A stretch of 64,000 nt of DNA, from positions 46,728 to 110,727 of the forward strand of contig NZ_JAIXST010000134.1 of assembly GCF_027484545.1 (NCBI RefSeq), given 5' to 3'. Numbering within the stretch: position 1 is the first letter of the stretch; every line of letters starts with the position of its first letter. Shown one piece after another: positions 25,578 through 34,084 of this stretch. The notes beneath the pieces were generated by a model. The model did no database searches. It was not told the origin of the DNA and was given only the letters and a program-made list of their open reading frames with translations. Both the position numbers and the translations under genes were made by a program. Source of the stretch: Runella sp. Its GTDB lineage: Bacteria > Bacteroidota > Bacteroidia > Cytophagales > Spirosomataceae.

Positions 25578-25613
25578 AGATCGGTTACCTATTTAATCTA
25601 ACCTTCCGAGAAG

Positions 25614-25650
25614 ACCCGTCGCGCTATTGCCCGACGGGTTATTTTTTTAT
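25614..25650 (+). terminator. Rho-independent terminator
   Basis: ACCCGTCG (25614-25621) pairs with CGACGGGT (25632-25639), followed by TATTTTTTT. Confidence 0.85.
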
Positions 25651-25655
25651 CTTTG
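25648..25655 (+). promoter_or_regulatory. -7 box of the DUF2520 gene
   Basis: TATCTTTG directly after the terminator, 25 bp before ATG 25681. Confidence 0.5.
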
Positions 25656-25680
25656 AAGGTAATTTTATTCCTAAGGCAAT

Positions 25681-26472
25681 ATGCGCATTTCATTTGTTGG
25701 AGCCGGAAACGTAGCGTGGCATTTAGCCCAAGCCTTCGAACACGCAGGGCATCATATTGTCGAAGTTTTCAGTCGTGATACCCGCAATGCACGACGGCTT
25801 GTCAATAAACTTTACGACACGCAAGTCGCACCTGATTTAGACTTTGCGGAGAGCCCTGCCGAGCTTATTGTCTTAGCCGTAGCCGACGATGCGCTTCATG
25901 AAGTGGTATCGCATTTAGTATTGCCCGAAAGTTGCATTGTTATTCATACTTCCGGTACCAAATCTCTGGATGAACTACGCCAATTAATTGAGATTTATAG
26001 CGATGTCCCTGCCGAAACCGGTGTTTTTTATCCATTACAGACTTTTAGCCGGGAAGTACCTATCAGTTTTACCGACATTCCTCTTTGCATTGAAGCATCC
26101 GAACCCAAAATTGAACAGGTACTCATTCAACTTGCTCAGGATATCAGTAACGTGGTGTATTTAATGAATTCGGCAGAGCGCCGCATTTTACACGTATCCG
26201 CTGTTTTTGCCTGCAATTTCACCAATCATCTTTTGACAATCTCCAAGCGAATTTTAGATGCCGAACATTTAGAATTTGATTTACTCAAACCGCTCATTCG
26301 CGAAACCATTCGCAAAGCGATGGAAGCTCCTGACCCTGCAATGGTTCAAACCGGCCCGGCCCGACGCGGCGATCAGCAAATTATAGAGACTCATTTGGAT
26401 TATTTGGAACGCTATCCAGCATGGCAGGGAATGTACGAGGTGCTCTCTGAAAGTATTCGCAGAACAAAATAA
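25681..26472 (+). CDS. Rossmann-like plus DUF2520 domain protein
   Basis: 263 aa. N-terminal NAD(P)-binding motif I-S-F-V-G-A-G-N-V-A-W-H-L-A (residues 3-16) and an L-A-V-A-D-D-A-L segment (about 66-73); C-terminal helical DUF2520 domain with H-V-S-A-V-F-A-C-N-F-T-N-H-L (about 172-185) and GPARRGD (about 226-232). The family resembles ketopantoate/pyrroline-5-carboxylate reductase-like dehydrogenases; its substrate is unknown. Conserved and single-copy in many Bacteroidota. Confidence 0.88.
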   Translation: MRISFVGAGNVAWHLAQAFEHAGHHIVEVFSRDTRNARRLVNKLYDTQVAPDLDFAESPAELIVLAVADDALHEVVSHLVLPESCIVIHTSGTKSLDELRQLIEIYSDVPAETGVFYPLQTFSREVPISFTDIPLCIEASEPKIEQVLIQLAQDISNVVYLMNSAERRILHVSAVFACNFTNHLLTISKRILDAEHLEFDLLKPLIRETIRKAMEAPDPAMVQTGPARRGDQQIIETHLDYLERYPAWQGMYEVLSESIRRTK

Positions 26473-26532
26473 ATCAGCTTCTTACCCCAAACATAAAAAC
26501 CCTATACTGTAAACTCCAAACTTGTAAACTGC

Positions 26533-27057
26533 CTACTCTCCTCTCCCCCACTCCCGTATCAGATTTCCGCCGACCGGAATCCAATCAGAAATAACGCTGA
26601 TAATGCCCGGCGCCACGGGAACAAGATAGTCGTAAAGAAAACTTTCAAGTCGGTATTTAGGAGGAATTTGAATACCAATTGTGCTTAACAACCAAAAAAA
26701 GACGCTGATTCCAAACACCCACGTAAAGATACCTACCGCTGCCCCGGCAAGATTATCCAACGTGCCCAGCAAGGTATATCGCAACATAGATCGCATTGAA
26801 TATCCAATACGATTGACCATAAAAATGGTCGGGAAGAAAATAACTGAAAAACCGACGAATGGCAAAAACCGACGGACAAGTTCGGCCGTAAGATAAGGGG
26901 CCAATAAATCCGTTCCAAAACGCAGGAATTTGAAGCCAACAATCATGGCTATCACAAAAGCCGCTACCCCCACAATCTCAATCAGTAACCCTTTGCGATA
27001 GCCATTAAATGCACCCCAGGCGAGTGGGATTAAAATCAATAAATCAAGGGTGTTCAT
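26533..27057 (-). CDS. cvpA: CvpA family membrane protein
   Basis: 174 aa, four membrane helices. The D-L-L-I-L-I-P-L-A-W-G-A-x-N-G-x-R-K-G start and GFKFLRFG segment fit CvpA, an inner-membrane protein first linked to colicin V production and purF in E. coli. It overlaps the yqeY-like gene by 4 bp (27054-27057) and is translated after it. Confidence 0.88.
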   Translation of the reverse strand: MNTLDLLILIPLAWGAFNGYRKGLLIEIVGVAAFVIAMIVGFKFLRFGTDLLAPYLTAELVRRFLPFVGFSVIFFPTIFMVNRIGYSMRSMLRYTLLGTLDNLAGAAVGIFTWVFGISVFFWLLSTIGIQIPPKYRLESFLYDYLVPVAPGIISVISDWIPVGGNLIREWGRGE

Positions 27058-27506
27058 CCGGCCAACAAACTTTTCACTAAGGTCTGAACCACCTTACCGT
27101 CGGCCTGACCGGCCAATTCTTTCATTGCCACCCCCATTACTTTACCCATGTCCGACGGGCCTTTTGCTCCTACACGGCTAAAAATCTCCTGAAGTTTCTC
27201 TTTTACCTCTTCTTCTGTGAGTTGTTTCGGAAGATATTTTTCAATCACGGCAATTTCAGCCACTTCTTTTTCCAATAAATCAGGCCGATTTTGTTGTTCA
27301 TAAATCGCTGCTGAATCACGGCGTTGCTTAGCGGCTTTATTAAGAAGTTTCAATTCATCATCGGTAGTAAGCTGAGCAGCAGCACCTTCTTTGGTTTCTT
27401 CCAACAAAATCAGTGATTTCACTGCTCTCAAAGCCCGCAACGTATCCTGATTTTTGTCGCGCATGGCTTGTTTGATGTCTTCGTCTATGCGTTGTTTGAG
27501 CGTCAT
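27054..27506 (-). CDS. GatB/YqeY domain protein
   Basis: 150 aa, full length for stand-alone YqeY proteins. Start T-L-K-Q-R-I-D-E-D-I-K-x-A-M-R-x-K, then LRALRAVKS (about 24-32), KQRRDSAAIYEQQNRPDLL (about 57-75), Y-L-P-K-Q-L and a C-terminal GKVMGVAM-K-E-L-A-G-Q-A-D-G-K. It resembles the tRNA-binding tail of GatB; function of the stand-alone form is unclear. Operon with cvpA. Confidence 0.92.
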   Translation of the reverse strand: MTLKQRIDEDIKQAMRDKNQDTLRALRAVKSLILLEETKEGAAAQLTTDDELKLLNKAAKQRRDSAAIYEQQNRPDLLEKEVAEIAVIEKYLPKQLTEEEVKEKLQEIFSRVGAKGPSDMGKVMGVAMKELAGQADGKVVQTLVKSLLAG

Positions 27507-27563
27507 AAGTAGTTTATCATTTATAAAATACAGCTACAAATCTACAAAAAAACGCACAAAGGC

Positions 27564-27595
27564 TTGGAAAAATTGAAAGTAGTTCCGTATCTTTG
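27564..27595 (+). promoter_or_regulatory. Promoter of tRNA-His
   Basis: TTG (27564-27566), 21 bp, TATCTTTG (27588-27595), 13 bp before the tRNA 5' end. Confidence 0.6.
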
Positions 27596-27608
27596 CAATC
27601 CAAAACAC

Positions 27609-27683
27609 GGAGGTTGTAGCTCAGCTGGTTAGAGCGTCGGTTTGTGGTTCCGAAGGTCGCGGGTTCGAACCCCGTCTCCCTCC
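27609..27683 (+). tRNA. tRNA-His (anticodon GTG)
   Basis: Cloverleaf: G at -1 paired to C73 as expected for tRNA-His, D arm GCTC/GAGC, anticodon loop TTGTGGT with GTG, T arm GCGGG-TTCGAAC-CCCGT. The acceptor stem has two internal mismatches (T5/C68 and T6/T67) and the anticodon stem one (T31/T39) in my folding. CCA is not encoded. A T-run follows. Confidence 0.92.
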
Positions 27684-27771
27684 CTTTTTTTAAATCCCAA
27701 TGCATCGCATTGGGATTTTTTATTGTCCCTTTTTCAAAACCTTTTTACACAGCTTTAGTTTAAAAAATGCT

Positions 27772-28440
27772 ATGTATTCTTTTTTATCTCAGCTTCGTCA
27801 CTCCTCTTCCTTTCAACGCGTCATTTTTATTGTTTTACCCTTAATGCACATTACGGGCTTTTTGGGACTACAGAATTCCTTTACTCAGCCATTATTTAAA
27901 GCATTAGTACCTTTTCATTTGCTCACCTCATTGGCTGTACTACTTCTTTTTCACACGGACTGGAATCGTCCTGCCGTATTTTTTTGTCTTATTGCTTATT
28001 TTGTCGGCTTTATTATTGAGGCGCTGGGTGTCTACACAGGCATGATTTTTGGACAGTATCACTATGGAGCAACTTTAGGGCCGAAGCTATTGGATGTTCC
28101 TTTGGTCATCGGTGCCAATTGGCTTACGCTCATTTATTCCGCCGGTATCATCGCCAATCAGTGGCACCGTTCTCATTGGATAAAGGCACTACTGGCCGCA
28201 GGGATGGTAGTAGCAATAGATATGCTTATTGAACCAGTAGCCATACGGCTTGATTTCTGGAGTTGGGTCGGAGGTTCTATCCCCTTGCAAAACTACGTGG
28301 CTTGGTACATAGTGTCGTTTGGCTTACTATGGCTGTTTTATAAACTGCCTTTCCCAAAACAAAACCGCGCAGCAGGCTTATTATTGGCTTGTCAAGCTCT
28401 ATTTTTTGGCGCTCATAACCTAACATATATACTTGAATAA
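27772..28440 (+). CDS. CruF-like carotenoid 1',2'-hydratase family membrane protein
   Basis: 222 aa from ATG 27772; the longer frame from 27700 begins inside the tRNA 3' flank and adds no signal. About seven membrane helices; the G-F-I-I-E-A-L-G-V-Y-T-G-M-I-F-G-x-Y-H-Y segment (about residues 82-100) and DMLIEPVAIRLDFWSW (about 145-160) match the CruF/DUF422 family that hydrates the end of gamma-carotene or bacterioruberin precursors. The next gene is a B12-type MerR regulator, which fits light-controlled carotenoid synthesis. Other crt genes are not in the window. Confidence 0.85.
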   Translation: MYSFLSQLRHSSSFQRVIFIVLPLMHITGFLGLQNSFTQPLFKALVPFHLLTSLAVLLLFHTDWNRPAVFFCLIAYFVGFIIEALGVYTGMIFGQYHYGATLGPKLLDVPLVIGANWLTLIYSAGIIANQWHRSHWIKALLAAGMVVAIDMLIEPVAIRLDFWSWVGGSIPLQNYVAWYIVSFGLLWLFYKLPFPKQNRAAGLLLACQALFFGAHNLTYILE

Positions 28441-28509
28441 CAAATATTTAAAACACTTTTAATATAGATAGGTTATAAGGATACATCCATTTTAAAATGA
28501 AAGGAAATT

Positions 28510-29385
28510 ATGAGTAATTATTCTATCCGAGATTTAGAGCAACTGTCTGGCATCAAAGCCCATACGTTGCGTATTTGGGAACAGCGCTATAATATTATCC
28601 AGCCCAAGCGAACGGACACCAACATCCGTCTCTACGATGACCAAGACCTAAAATTGGTCCTTAATATCTCGTTACTCAAAGATCACGGCCACAAAATCTC
28701 AGAAATATCCAAGCTATCGCTTGATGAAATGGGTAAAATTGTGATGGCTATTTCCGATCAAAAGCTAAGTTATCCCGATCAGATTCATGCCCTTACCATC
28801 TCAATGATTGACTTGGAGGAGGAACGGTTTGAGAAGATTATCAGCACTAATTTTTTGCAGAACGGCTTCGAAAATACCATGACCAATATTATTTACCCAT
28901 TTTTGAACCGAATTGGTACACTTTGGATAACGGGGTCAATTGGGCCTGCGCAGGAGCATTTTATCTCTAACTTGGTGCGCCAAAAAATAATTGTAGCCAT
29001 TGACGGTCAGGTTATCAAATACAGTCCGAATTCCAAGAAGTTTATACTGTATTTACCCGAAGGAGAACTGCACGAAATGGGCTTGCTTTTCGCCAGCTAC
29101 ATTATACGTTCCCGTAACCATAAAGTGTTTTATTTGGGTCAAACGCTCCCGTTCAGTGAATTGATTTTTTCGTATGACGTCCATAAACCGGACTATATCT
29201 TTACCGCAATTACTTCAGTACCTGCCAACGACGAAATTCAACCATACGTTGACAGGCTCTCTCAGCAATTTCCTGACACTAAGATTTTATTAACAGGCTA
29301 CCAAGTAGTCGGACAAGATATTCAGTTGGGCAGCAACTGCACTATTATCAATAAGATAAGTGACCTTATTGATATTTTAAGCTGA
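28510..29385 (+). CDS. MerR-type regulator with B12-binding domain (CarH/LitR-like photoreceptor)
   Basis: 291 aa. N-terminal MerR HTH (residues 3-70: S-I-R-D-L-E-Q-L-S-G-I-K-A-H-T-L-R-I-W-E-Q-R-Y). The middle has the W-x9-EH motif of B12 photoreceptors (W139, E149, H150), and the C-terminal domain has the E-x-H-x2-G cobalamin motif (E186, H188, G191). All three are needed for adenosylcobalamin-based light sensing in CarH and are present with correct spacing. It probably represses carotenoid genes in the dark; the CruF-like gene lies 69 bp upstream on the same strand. Confidence 0.88.
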   Translation: MSNYSIRDLEQLSGIKAHTLRIWEQRYNIIQPKRTDTNIRLYDDQDLKLVLNISLLKDHGHKISEISKLSLDEMGKIVMAISDQKLSYPDQIHALTISMIDLEEERFEKIISTNFLQNGFENTMTNIIYPFLNRIGTLWITGSIGPAQEHFISNLVRQKIIVAIDGQVIKYSPNSKKFILYLPEGELHEMGLLFASYIIRSRNHKVFYLGQTLPFSELIFSYDVHKPDYIFTAITSVPANDEIQPYVDRLSQQFPDTKILLTGYQVVGQDIQLGSNCTIINKISDLIDILS

Positions 29386-30351
29386 TTAATAATACGTTCC
29401 AGGCAACAAATAATTTTGAACGTAGTCTTTCACTCCCTCTTCCAGCGAATGAAACGGTTTGGTATAACCAATTGACCGCAATTTATTCATATTTGCCTGT
29501 GTAAAATACTGGTATTTATCGCGAATATCGGCAGGTGTATCTACAAAATTGATTTTGGGTTCCAGGCCCATCGCATCAAAGGTATTTTTGGCTAAATCGA
29601 CAAAAGTGCGTGCTTTTCCACTGCCCAGATTATAAATACCTGAATTGCGACGATGATGCATTAAGAACGAACACACTTCTATTACATCTTTTACGTACAC
29701 AAAATCACGCATTTGCTCACCGTCCTTGAAATCAGGATGATGCGAACGAAACAAACGCATTTGGTGAGTTGCCTTAATTTGGTTGAAAGCATGGAATATC
29801 ACCGAAGCCATACGGCCTTTGTGATATTCGTTAGGGCCATATACGTTAAAAAACTTTAGTCCTGCCCAGAAAAACGGCTTTCTTTCCTGTTGCAATGCCC
29901 AAATATCAAAATCATTTTTTGACTCTCCATACGGATTGAGCGGCTTTAATTGAGGAATGGTAAACTCATTATCATCATAACCAAGTTCTCCCAATCCATA
30001 GGTCGCCGCCGACGAAGCATAGACCAGAGGTATTTGATAATCAATGCATTTTTGCCAAATTTGCTGAGAATAACGGACATTAAGCTCATCAAAAATTGTG
30101 TGGTCAAATTCGGTAGTATCCGTACGTGCTCCGATGTGAAAAATAAACTCGACCTCGTAGTAGTTTTGGTCTAACCATTCAAAAAACTCAGTTCTTTCGA
30201 CCCGTTCCTGAATCTTTTTACCCTCTAAATTTGGTGTTTTTTCAATTTTTGAAAAATCATCAACTGCAATAATGAAATTGAAGTTTTCTTCGTTTAGTTT
30301 GCTGATAAGACAGCTGCCGATAAAGCCTGCAGCACCCGTAACAATAATCAT
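29386..30351 (-). CDS. hldD: ADP-L-glycero-D-manno-heptose 6-epimerase
   Basis: 321 aa. Short-chain dehydrogenase fold: T-G-A-A-G-F-I-G-S (residues 5-13), IGARTDTTE (about 74-82), active-site Y-G-E-S-K (about 141-145), K-F-F-N-V-Y-G-P-N-E-Y-H-K-G-R-M-A-S (about 166-183). These are characteristic of HldD/RfaD, which makes the heptose of the LPS inner core. A good minus-strand promoter (TTTG-N17-TACCTTTG, 30431-30459) lies upstream. Divergent from the PTPS gene. Confidence 0.93.
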   Translation of the reverse strand: MIIVTGAAGFIGSCLISKLNEENFNFIIAVDDFSKIEKTPNLEGKKIQERVERTEFFEWLDQNYYEVEFIFHIGARTDTTEFDHTIFDELNVRYSQQIWQKCIDYQIPLVYASSAATYGLGELGYDDNEFTIPQLKPLNPYGESKNDFDIWALQQERKPFFWAGLKFFNVYGPNEYHKGRMASVIFHAFNQIKATHQMRLFRSHHPDFKDGEQMRDFVYVKDVIEVCSFLMHHRRNSGIYNLGSGKARTFVDLAKNTFDAMGLEPKINFVDTPADIRDKYQYFTQANMNKLRSIGYTKPFHSLEEGVKDYVQNYLLPGTYY

Positions 30352-30430
30352 AGAAATAGTTTATGATAAGGCGTTTAAATAGTGGGTTTTCAAATAGTTG
30401 GTACAGTAAAATTACTCAAAAAAGCAACCG

Positions 30431-30459
30431 CAAAGGTAGGTATTATTTAATATACCAAA
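30431..30459 (-). promoter_or_regulatory. Promoter of hldD
   Basis: On the minus strand: TTTG (30459-30456), 17 bp, TACCTTTG (30438-30431), 80 bp before the start codon. Confidence 0.5.
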
Positions 30460-30523
30460 CTATCTAAAATTCGTAGAATAAATTTGATTTTTCCAAGATT
30501 CGCAACTCATTTTCAGTGCGTTT

Positions 30524-30552
30524 TTTGATACCGTTTTTTGGTAGTAATTTTG
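30524..30552 (+). promoter_or_regulatory. Promoter of the PTPS/QueD-like gene
   Basis: TTTG (30524-30527), 17 bp, TAATTTTG (30545-30552), 90 bp before the start codon at 30643. Confidence 0.45.
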
Positions 30553-30642
30553 CAGAAAATTATTTAACAGTTGTCAGTATCTGTATCTCTTTTGTTAGTA
30601 CGGTATACTGTTAACTCTGGACTATTGATTGTGGACTAAAAA

Positions 30643-31062
30643 ATGGTTTACGTAACAAGAAAAGAACATTTTAATGCCGCCCACCGGGTATACAACCCAA
30701 GTTGGTCGGATGAAAAAAACGAGGAAGTATTCGGCATCTGCGCCAATCCTAACTTCCACGGGCATAATTTTGAGTTGATAATTACGGTAAAAGGCTCAAT
30801 AAATCCCGAAACGGGGTTTGTGGTGGATATGAAGCAATTGGGTAAAATGATGAAAGATACCGTGATTGACAAAGTAGATCACCGCAATCTTAACTTAGAT
30901 GTGGACTTTATGCAGGGTATTATTCCAAGTTGTGAGAACTTTGTGATTGAAATCTGGAAAATTCTGGAAAAAGGTCTTGGCGAATTGGCTCCTCACACCA
31001 AACTGCATTATCTCAAATTAATCGAAACTCCCAAAAATTATGTGGAGTATTATGGAGAATAA
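30643..31062 (+). CDS. 6-pyruvoyl-tetrahydropterin synthase family protein (PTPS/QueD)
   Basis: 139 aa. Zinc ligands H-F-N-A-A-H (His14 region) and H-G-H-N (about 45-48), with the catalytic Cys five residues before HGH (I-C-A-N-P-N-F-H-G-H). To my knowledge the C-x5-HGH spacing marks PTPS proper (tetrahydrobiopterin type), while QueD has C-x3-HGH; so pterin synthesis is more likely than queuosine, but this is not certain. E near 126 (L-I-E-T-P) is the substrate-binding glutamate. Confidence 0.88.
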   Translation: MVYVTRKEHFNAAHRVYNPSWSDEKNEEVFGICANPNFHGHNFELIITVKGSINPETGFVVDMKQLGKMMKDTVIDKVDHRNLNLDVDFMQGIIPSCENFVIEIWKILEKGLGELAPHTKLHYLKLIETPKNYVEYYGE

Positions 31063-31181
31063 TCTCGAAGTAGTCAGTAAGGACGCTGACTACGGCAGTG
31101 AGAATCAAAGCCAATTTAGAAAGCCTATCTTTATGATTTCCAAGTTTTTACAGCCGAACTATTTATTTTAATCAAACCATT

Positions 31182-32912
31182 GTGGACAAAAAACGCCTTC
31201 CTCTTCTTTTGGGGCTTATTCTGCTCGTAATTGTTGGGAGCTATCTGTATTATATTCATCTCTATGCGGTCAATATTCCCATTTCAGATGATTATGACCT
31301 TGTTCGCGTAAAATACACATTGCTTACGCAGGAGTTCAGTTGGTGGCAAAAAATTAAATTATTGTTAGAACCCGAAAACGACCATCGTATTCTTGTTCCG
31401 CGCTCGATAGCCTTGTTGGATTATGCCATAGAAGGTTTTATCAATTATCGTACACTGATTTGGGTTGTTAATGGCAGTCTGCTTGGGATTTTGGGATTTT
31501 GGTTTGTGAGTTTTCTCAAAAAAGGGCTCAGCGCTTGGCATTTCCTTCCCATTTTACTCTGGTATCTTACTCCTTTCATGTTTGATGTCACGCTTTGGGG
31601 TATCAACGGGACGCAACATACCACACTTAATTTGTTGGTATTTGCTTCGCTTTATCTGTTGGCAACGTATCCAAAATTACTTCCAACGATCTTTGCCTTA
31701 GTACTCGCTTTTGCGGCAACATTTACCAACGGAAACGGCTTTCTGGTTTTTGCTGCAGGGCTTTCGATACTATTATTGGCCAAAAATTGGAAAAAAAGTG
31801 TCTGGTGGAGCATAGGTATGGTAGTGGCATTGTTGGCGTACTTCCTAAATTATAGTGTAGGGCAGGCAACAAAAGTGACGTTTTCGGGTCAGTTTGTGCA
31901 AAATTTTGTGGTAAGTTTTGCCGCTTTATCAGGTGGTTGGATCGCGGCTTTTAAAGGGAATAGCCAAGCTTGGCTGCTTTGGGGAGCTTTTATCATTGGT
32001 TTCGTTAGCTTAGTTGGGCTGACGCTTTGGTTAATCAGTCAAACCTTCTTTTCTCCTGCCAAACCTCGTCCGAGTCAGATTTACTTTTGGACGGGTGTAT
32101 TTTTATTTTCGGTAATGACGATTGGCATTATTGCCGTTTCTCGCGGCGGGCGCGACGTTTATTCCGTTTTTACGAGTCGTTACAGCTTATATCCTCTTCA
32201 TTTATTGACACTTGCTTACATTGCTCTGTTAACGTGGAAGGCCGTATCTCAAAAATGGCTTGCTCGTTTCGCATTTGTCTTTGGAATCGCTTTTGTCTTA
32301 ATGAGTTTTTACCAATACCAACTTGACATCGATGTACGCCGACGCAGCCTTGTTGCTGACCATTACAATTGGCGACAACACCGCAAACTGACTACGCATT
32401 TTCGGAGTGAATTGGCTGATTTTTTCACTCAACCGGCCTACGACAAAGGAATTTATCGCTTTACTGATTTTCCTTTAGCAAGCGCCGAAGCTTTCATTTC
32501 CGCTCCTGCAGATACGAGCACAAGCAAAAGCAAAAAAATAGACTTAACATTGAGTACCCACGTAAAGTCAATTGATTTTTTTAATCATCCTCAAAAAGTA
32601 GCTCAATTTACGTTGGAAAATAATAGTGTATCGCAGCCTGAATTTGGGAAAGCAGGATTGTTTTTAGTATTCAAATCGCAAAAAAACACAACCTATTTAC
32701 TTCCAACGTGGCCTATTCAGGGAGGGAAACGTCAATTTTTAACCACGGGGAAAGTTTACAAAGCAGGATTTGTGGTCACTTTTTACAACGAAAACTTTGT
32801 ACCCGACACGTACCGTATCGGCATTTTGAGTCCATCTGGCAAGGGTTATTCTCTGCAATACGTTTCTCAATCCATTCAAATTGACTCACTTCATGCACAA
32901 TTAATTCATTAG
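31182..32912 (+). CDS. Large polytopic membrane protein, possibly GT-C-like
   Basis: 576 aa starting at GTG 31182. About eleven membrane helices to residue 390 and a C-terminal periplasmic domain of ~180 residues. Near the N-terminus: P-I-S-D-D-Y-D (about 36-42) and E-N-D-H-R-I-L-V-P-R (about 66-75) in the first periplasmic loop; an acidic pair in this loop is typical of GT-C glycosyltransferases, so a sugar transfer role is possible. No close family recognised. It is followed by lpxB 62 bp downstream, which also fits an envelope polysaccharide role. Confidence 0.75.
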   Translation: MDKKRLPLLLGLILLVIVGSYLYYIHLYAVNIPISDDYDLVRVKYTLLTQEFSWWQKIKLLLEPENDHRILVPRSIALLDYAIEGFINYRTLIWVVNGSLLGILGFWFVSFLKKGLSAWHFLPILLWYLTPFMFDVTLWGINGTQHTTLNLLVFASLYLLATYPKLLPTIFALVLAFAATFTNGNGFLVFAAGLSILLLAKNWKKSVWWSIGMVVALLAYFLNYSVGQATKVTFSGQFVQNFVVSFAALSGGWIAAFKGNSQAWLLWGAFIIGFVSLVGLTLWLISQTFFSPAKPRPSQIYFWTGVFLFSVMTIGIIAVSRGGRDVYSVFTSRYSLYPLHLLTLAYIALLTWKAVSQKWLARFAFVFGIAFVLMSFYQYQLDIDVRRRSLVADHYNWRQHRKLTTHFRSELADFFTQPAYDKGIYRFTDFPLASAEAFISAPADTSTSKSKKIDLTLSTHVKSIDFFNHPQKVAQFTLENNSVSQPEFGKAGLFLVFKSQKNTTYLLPTWPIQGGKRQFLTTGKVYKAGFVVTFYNENFVPDTYRIGILSPSGKGYSLQYVSQSIQIDSLHAQLIH

Positions 32913-32974
32913 AATGGATTCTATAAAAAACAGATTTTTATACATGATTTCCCCCATTGGGGATAGGGGGCTTT

Positions 32975-34084
32975 ATGAAATACTATCTCATCGCAGGTGA
33001 GCGTTCCGGCGACTTACACGGCAGTAATCTTATCAAAGCCATTCGTCGGCATGACCCGCAAGCGGAGTGTCGGGCGTGGGGAGGTGAGATGATGCAGGCC
33101 GCAGGGGCAGAATTGGTCACTCATTACGCCGACATGGCTTTTATGGGCTTTTGGGAAGTTGCCAAAAACTTAGGAACCATTTCCGGTTTTTTAAAGAAAT
33201 GCAAAGCTGATATTCTTGCCTATCGCCCCGATGTAGTGATTCTGATTGACTACGCAGGTTTCAATATGCGAATCGCTCGTTTTGCTAAAGAAAACGGCAT
33301 TCGTACTTTTTATTATATTTCTCCTAAGGTTTGGGCCTGGAATCAAAAACGAGCCCTCAAACTCAAACGGTACGTAGACAAGCTGTTTGTCATTTTTCCT
33401 TTTGAGAAAGATTTCTTCCAAAAGTTTGATTATGAGGTCGATTACGTTGGGAATCCTCTTTTTGATGCCATTGCCGATTTTACGCCTAATTCCCATTTTT
33501 TAAAGGAAAACGGTTTGGATTCTCAGAAACCCATCATTGCACTTTTGCCCGGTAGCCGCCGTCAGGAAGTAGAACAGATGCTGACTCTGATGACGGCCAC
33601 GAAGCCGCATTTCCCCAATTATCAATTCGTGATCGCAGGCGTCAGCAATTTGCCAAAGGAATTATACCAACCTTTTGAAAAAGAAGACATTAAGCTCGTC
33701 ACGGATGCAGCTTATGACTTACTTTCAGTAGCAACTGCGGCGTTGGTCGCTTCCGGAACAGCCACGCTCGAAACGGCACTTTTTGAAGTTCCTCAAGTGG
33801 TTTGTTATAAAACAGGAAGTATCAGTTACGCCATTGCCAAGCGGCTTATCCGTGTTCCGTACATTTCGTTGGTAAATTTAATTGCCCAAAAAGAAGCCGT
33901 CAAAGAGCTGATTCAAAATGAGTTGACTCCCCAAAACATGGCTCAGGAGCTTCAGGATATTCTCCCTAAGGGCACAAAACGTGCAGCCCAACTGGAAGAT
34001 TACCGTCGGGTAAAAGCGCTGCTGGGTGAAAAAGGGGCCTCGGAACGGGCAGGGGAGTTGATGGTGCAGTATCTTTTAAATTGA
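32975..34084 (+). CDS. lpxB: Lipid-A-disaccharide synthase
   Basis: 369 aa from ATG 32975 (the family start M-K-Y-Y-L-I-A-G-E-R-S-G-D-L-H-G); the six extra codons upstream come from a G-rich intergenic stretch. GT-B fold enzyme making lipid A disaccharide from UDP-diacylglucosamine and lipid X. Motifs: M-G-F-W-E-V (about 54-59), DYAGFN (about 89-94), YISPKVWAWN (about 113-122), LLPGSRRQEV (about 190-199), S-G-T-A-T-L-E-T-A (about 261-269). All expected motifs are present and the length is normal. Confidence 0.95.
   Translation: MKYYLIAGERSGDLHGSNLIKAIRRHDPQAECRAWGGEMMQAAGAELVTHYADMAFMGFWEVAKNLGTISGFLKKCKADILAYRPDVVILIDYAGFNMRIARFAKENGIRTFYYISPKVWAWNQKRALKLKRYVDKLFVIFPFEKDFFQKFDYEVDYVGNPLFDAIADFTPNSHFLKENGLDSQKPIIALLPGSRRQEVEQMLTLMTATKPHFPNYQFVIAGVSNLPKELYQPFEKEDIKLVTDAAYDLLSVATAALVASGTATLETALFEVPQVVCYKTGSISYAIAKRLIRVPYISLVNLIAQKEAVKELIQNELTPQNMAQELQDILPKGTKRAAQLEDYRRVKALLGEKGASERAGELMVQYLLN

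Noticed and set aside
27517..27705. 62-codon minus frame with R-E-T-G-F-E-P-A-T-F
   Set aside because: It is the antisense of the tRNA-His gene, a well-known false protein created by tRNA complement sequence.
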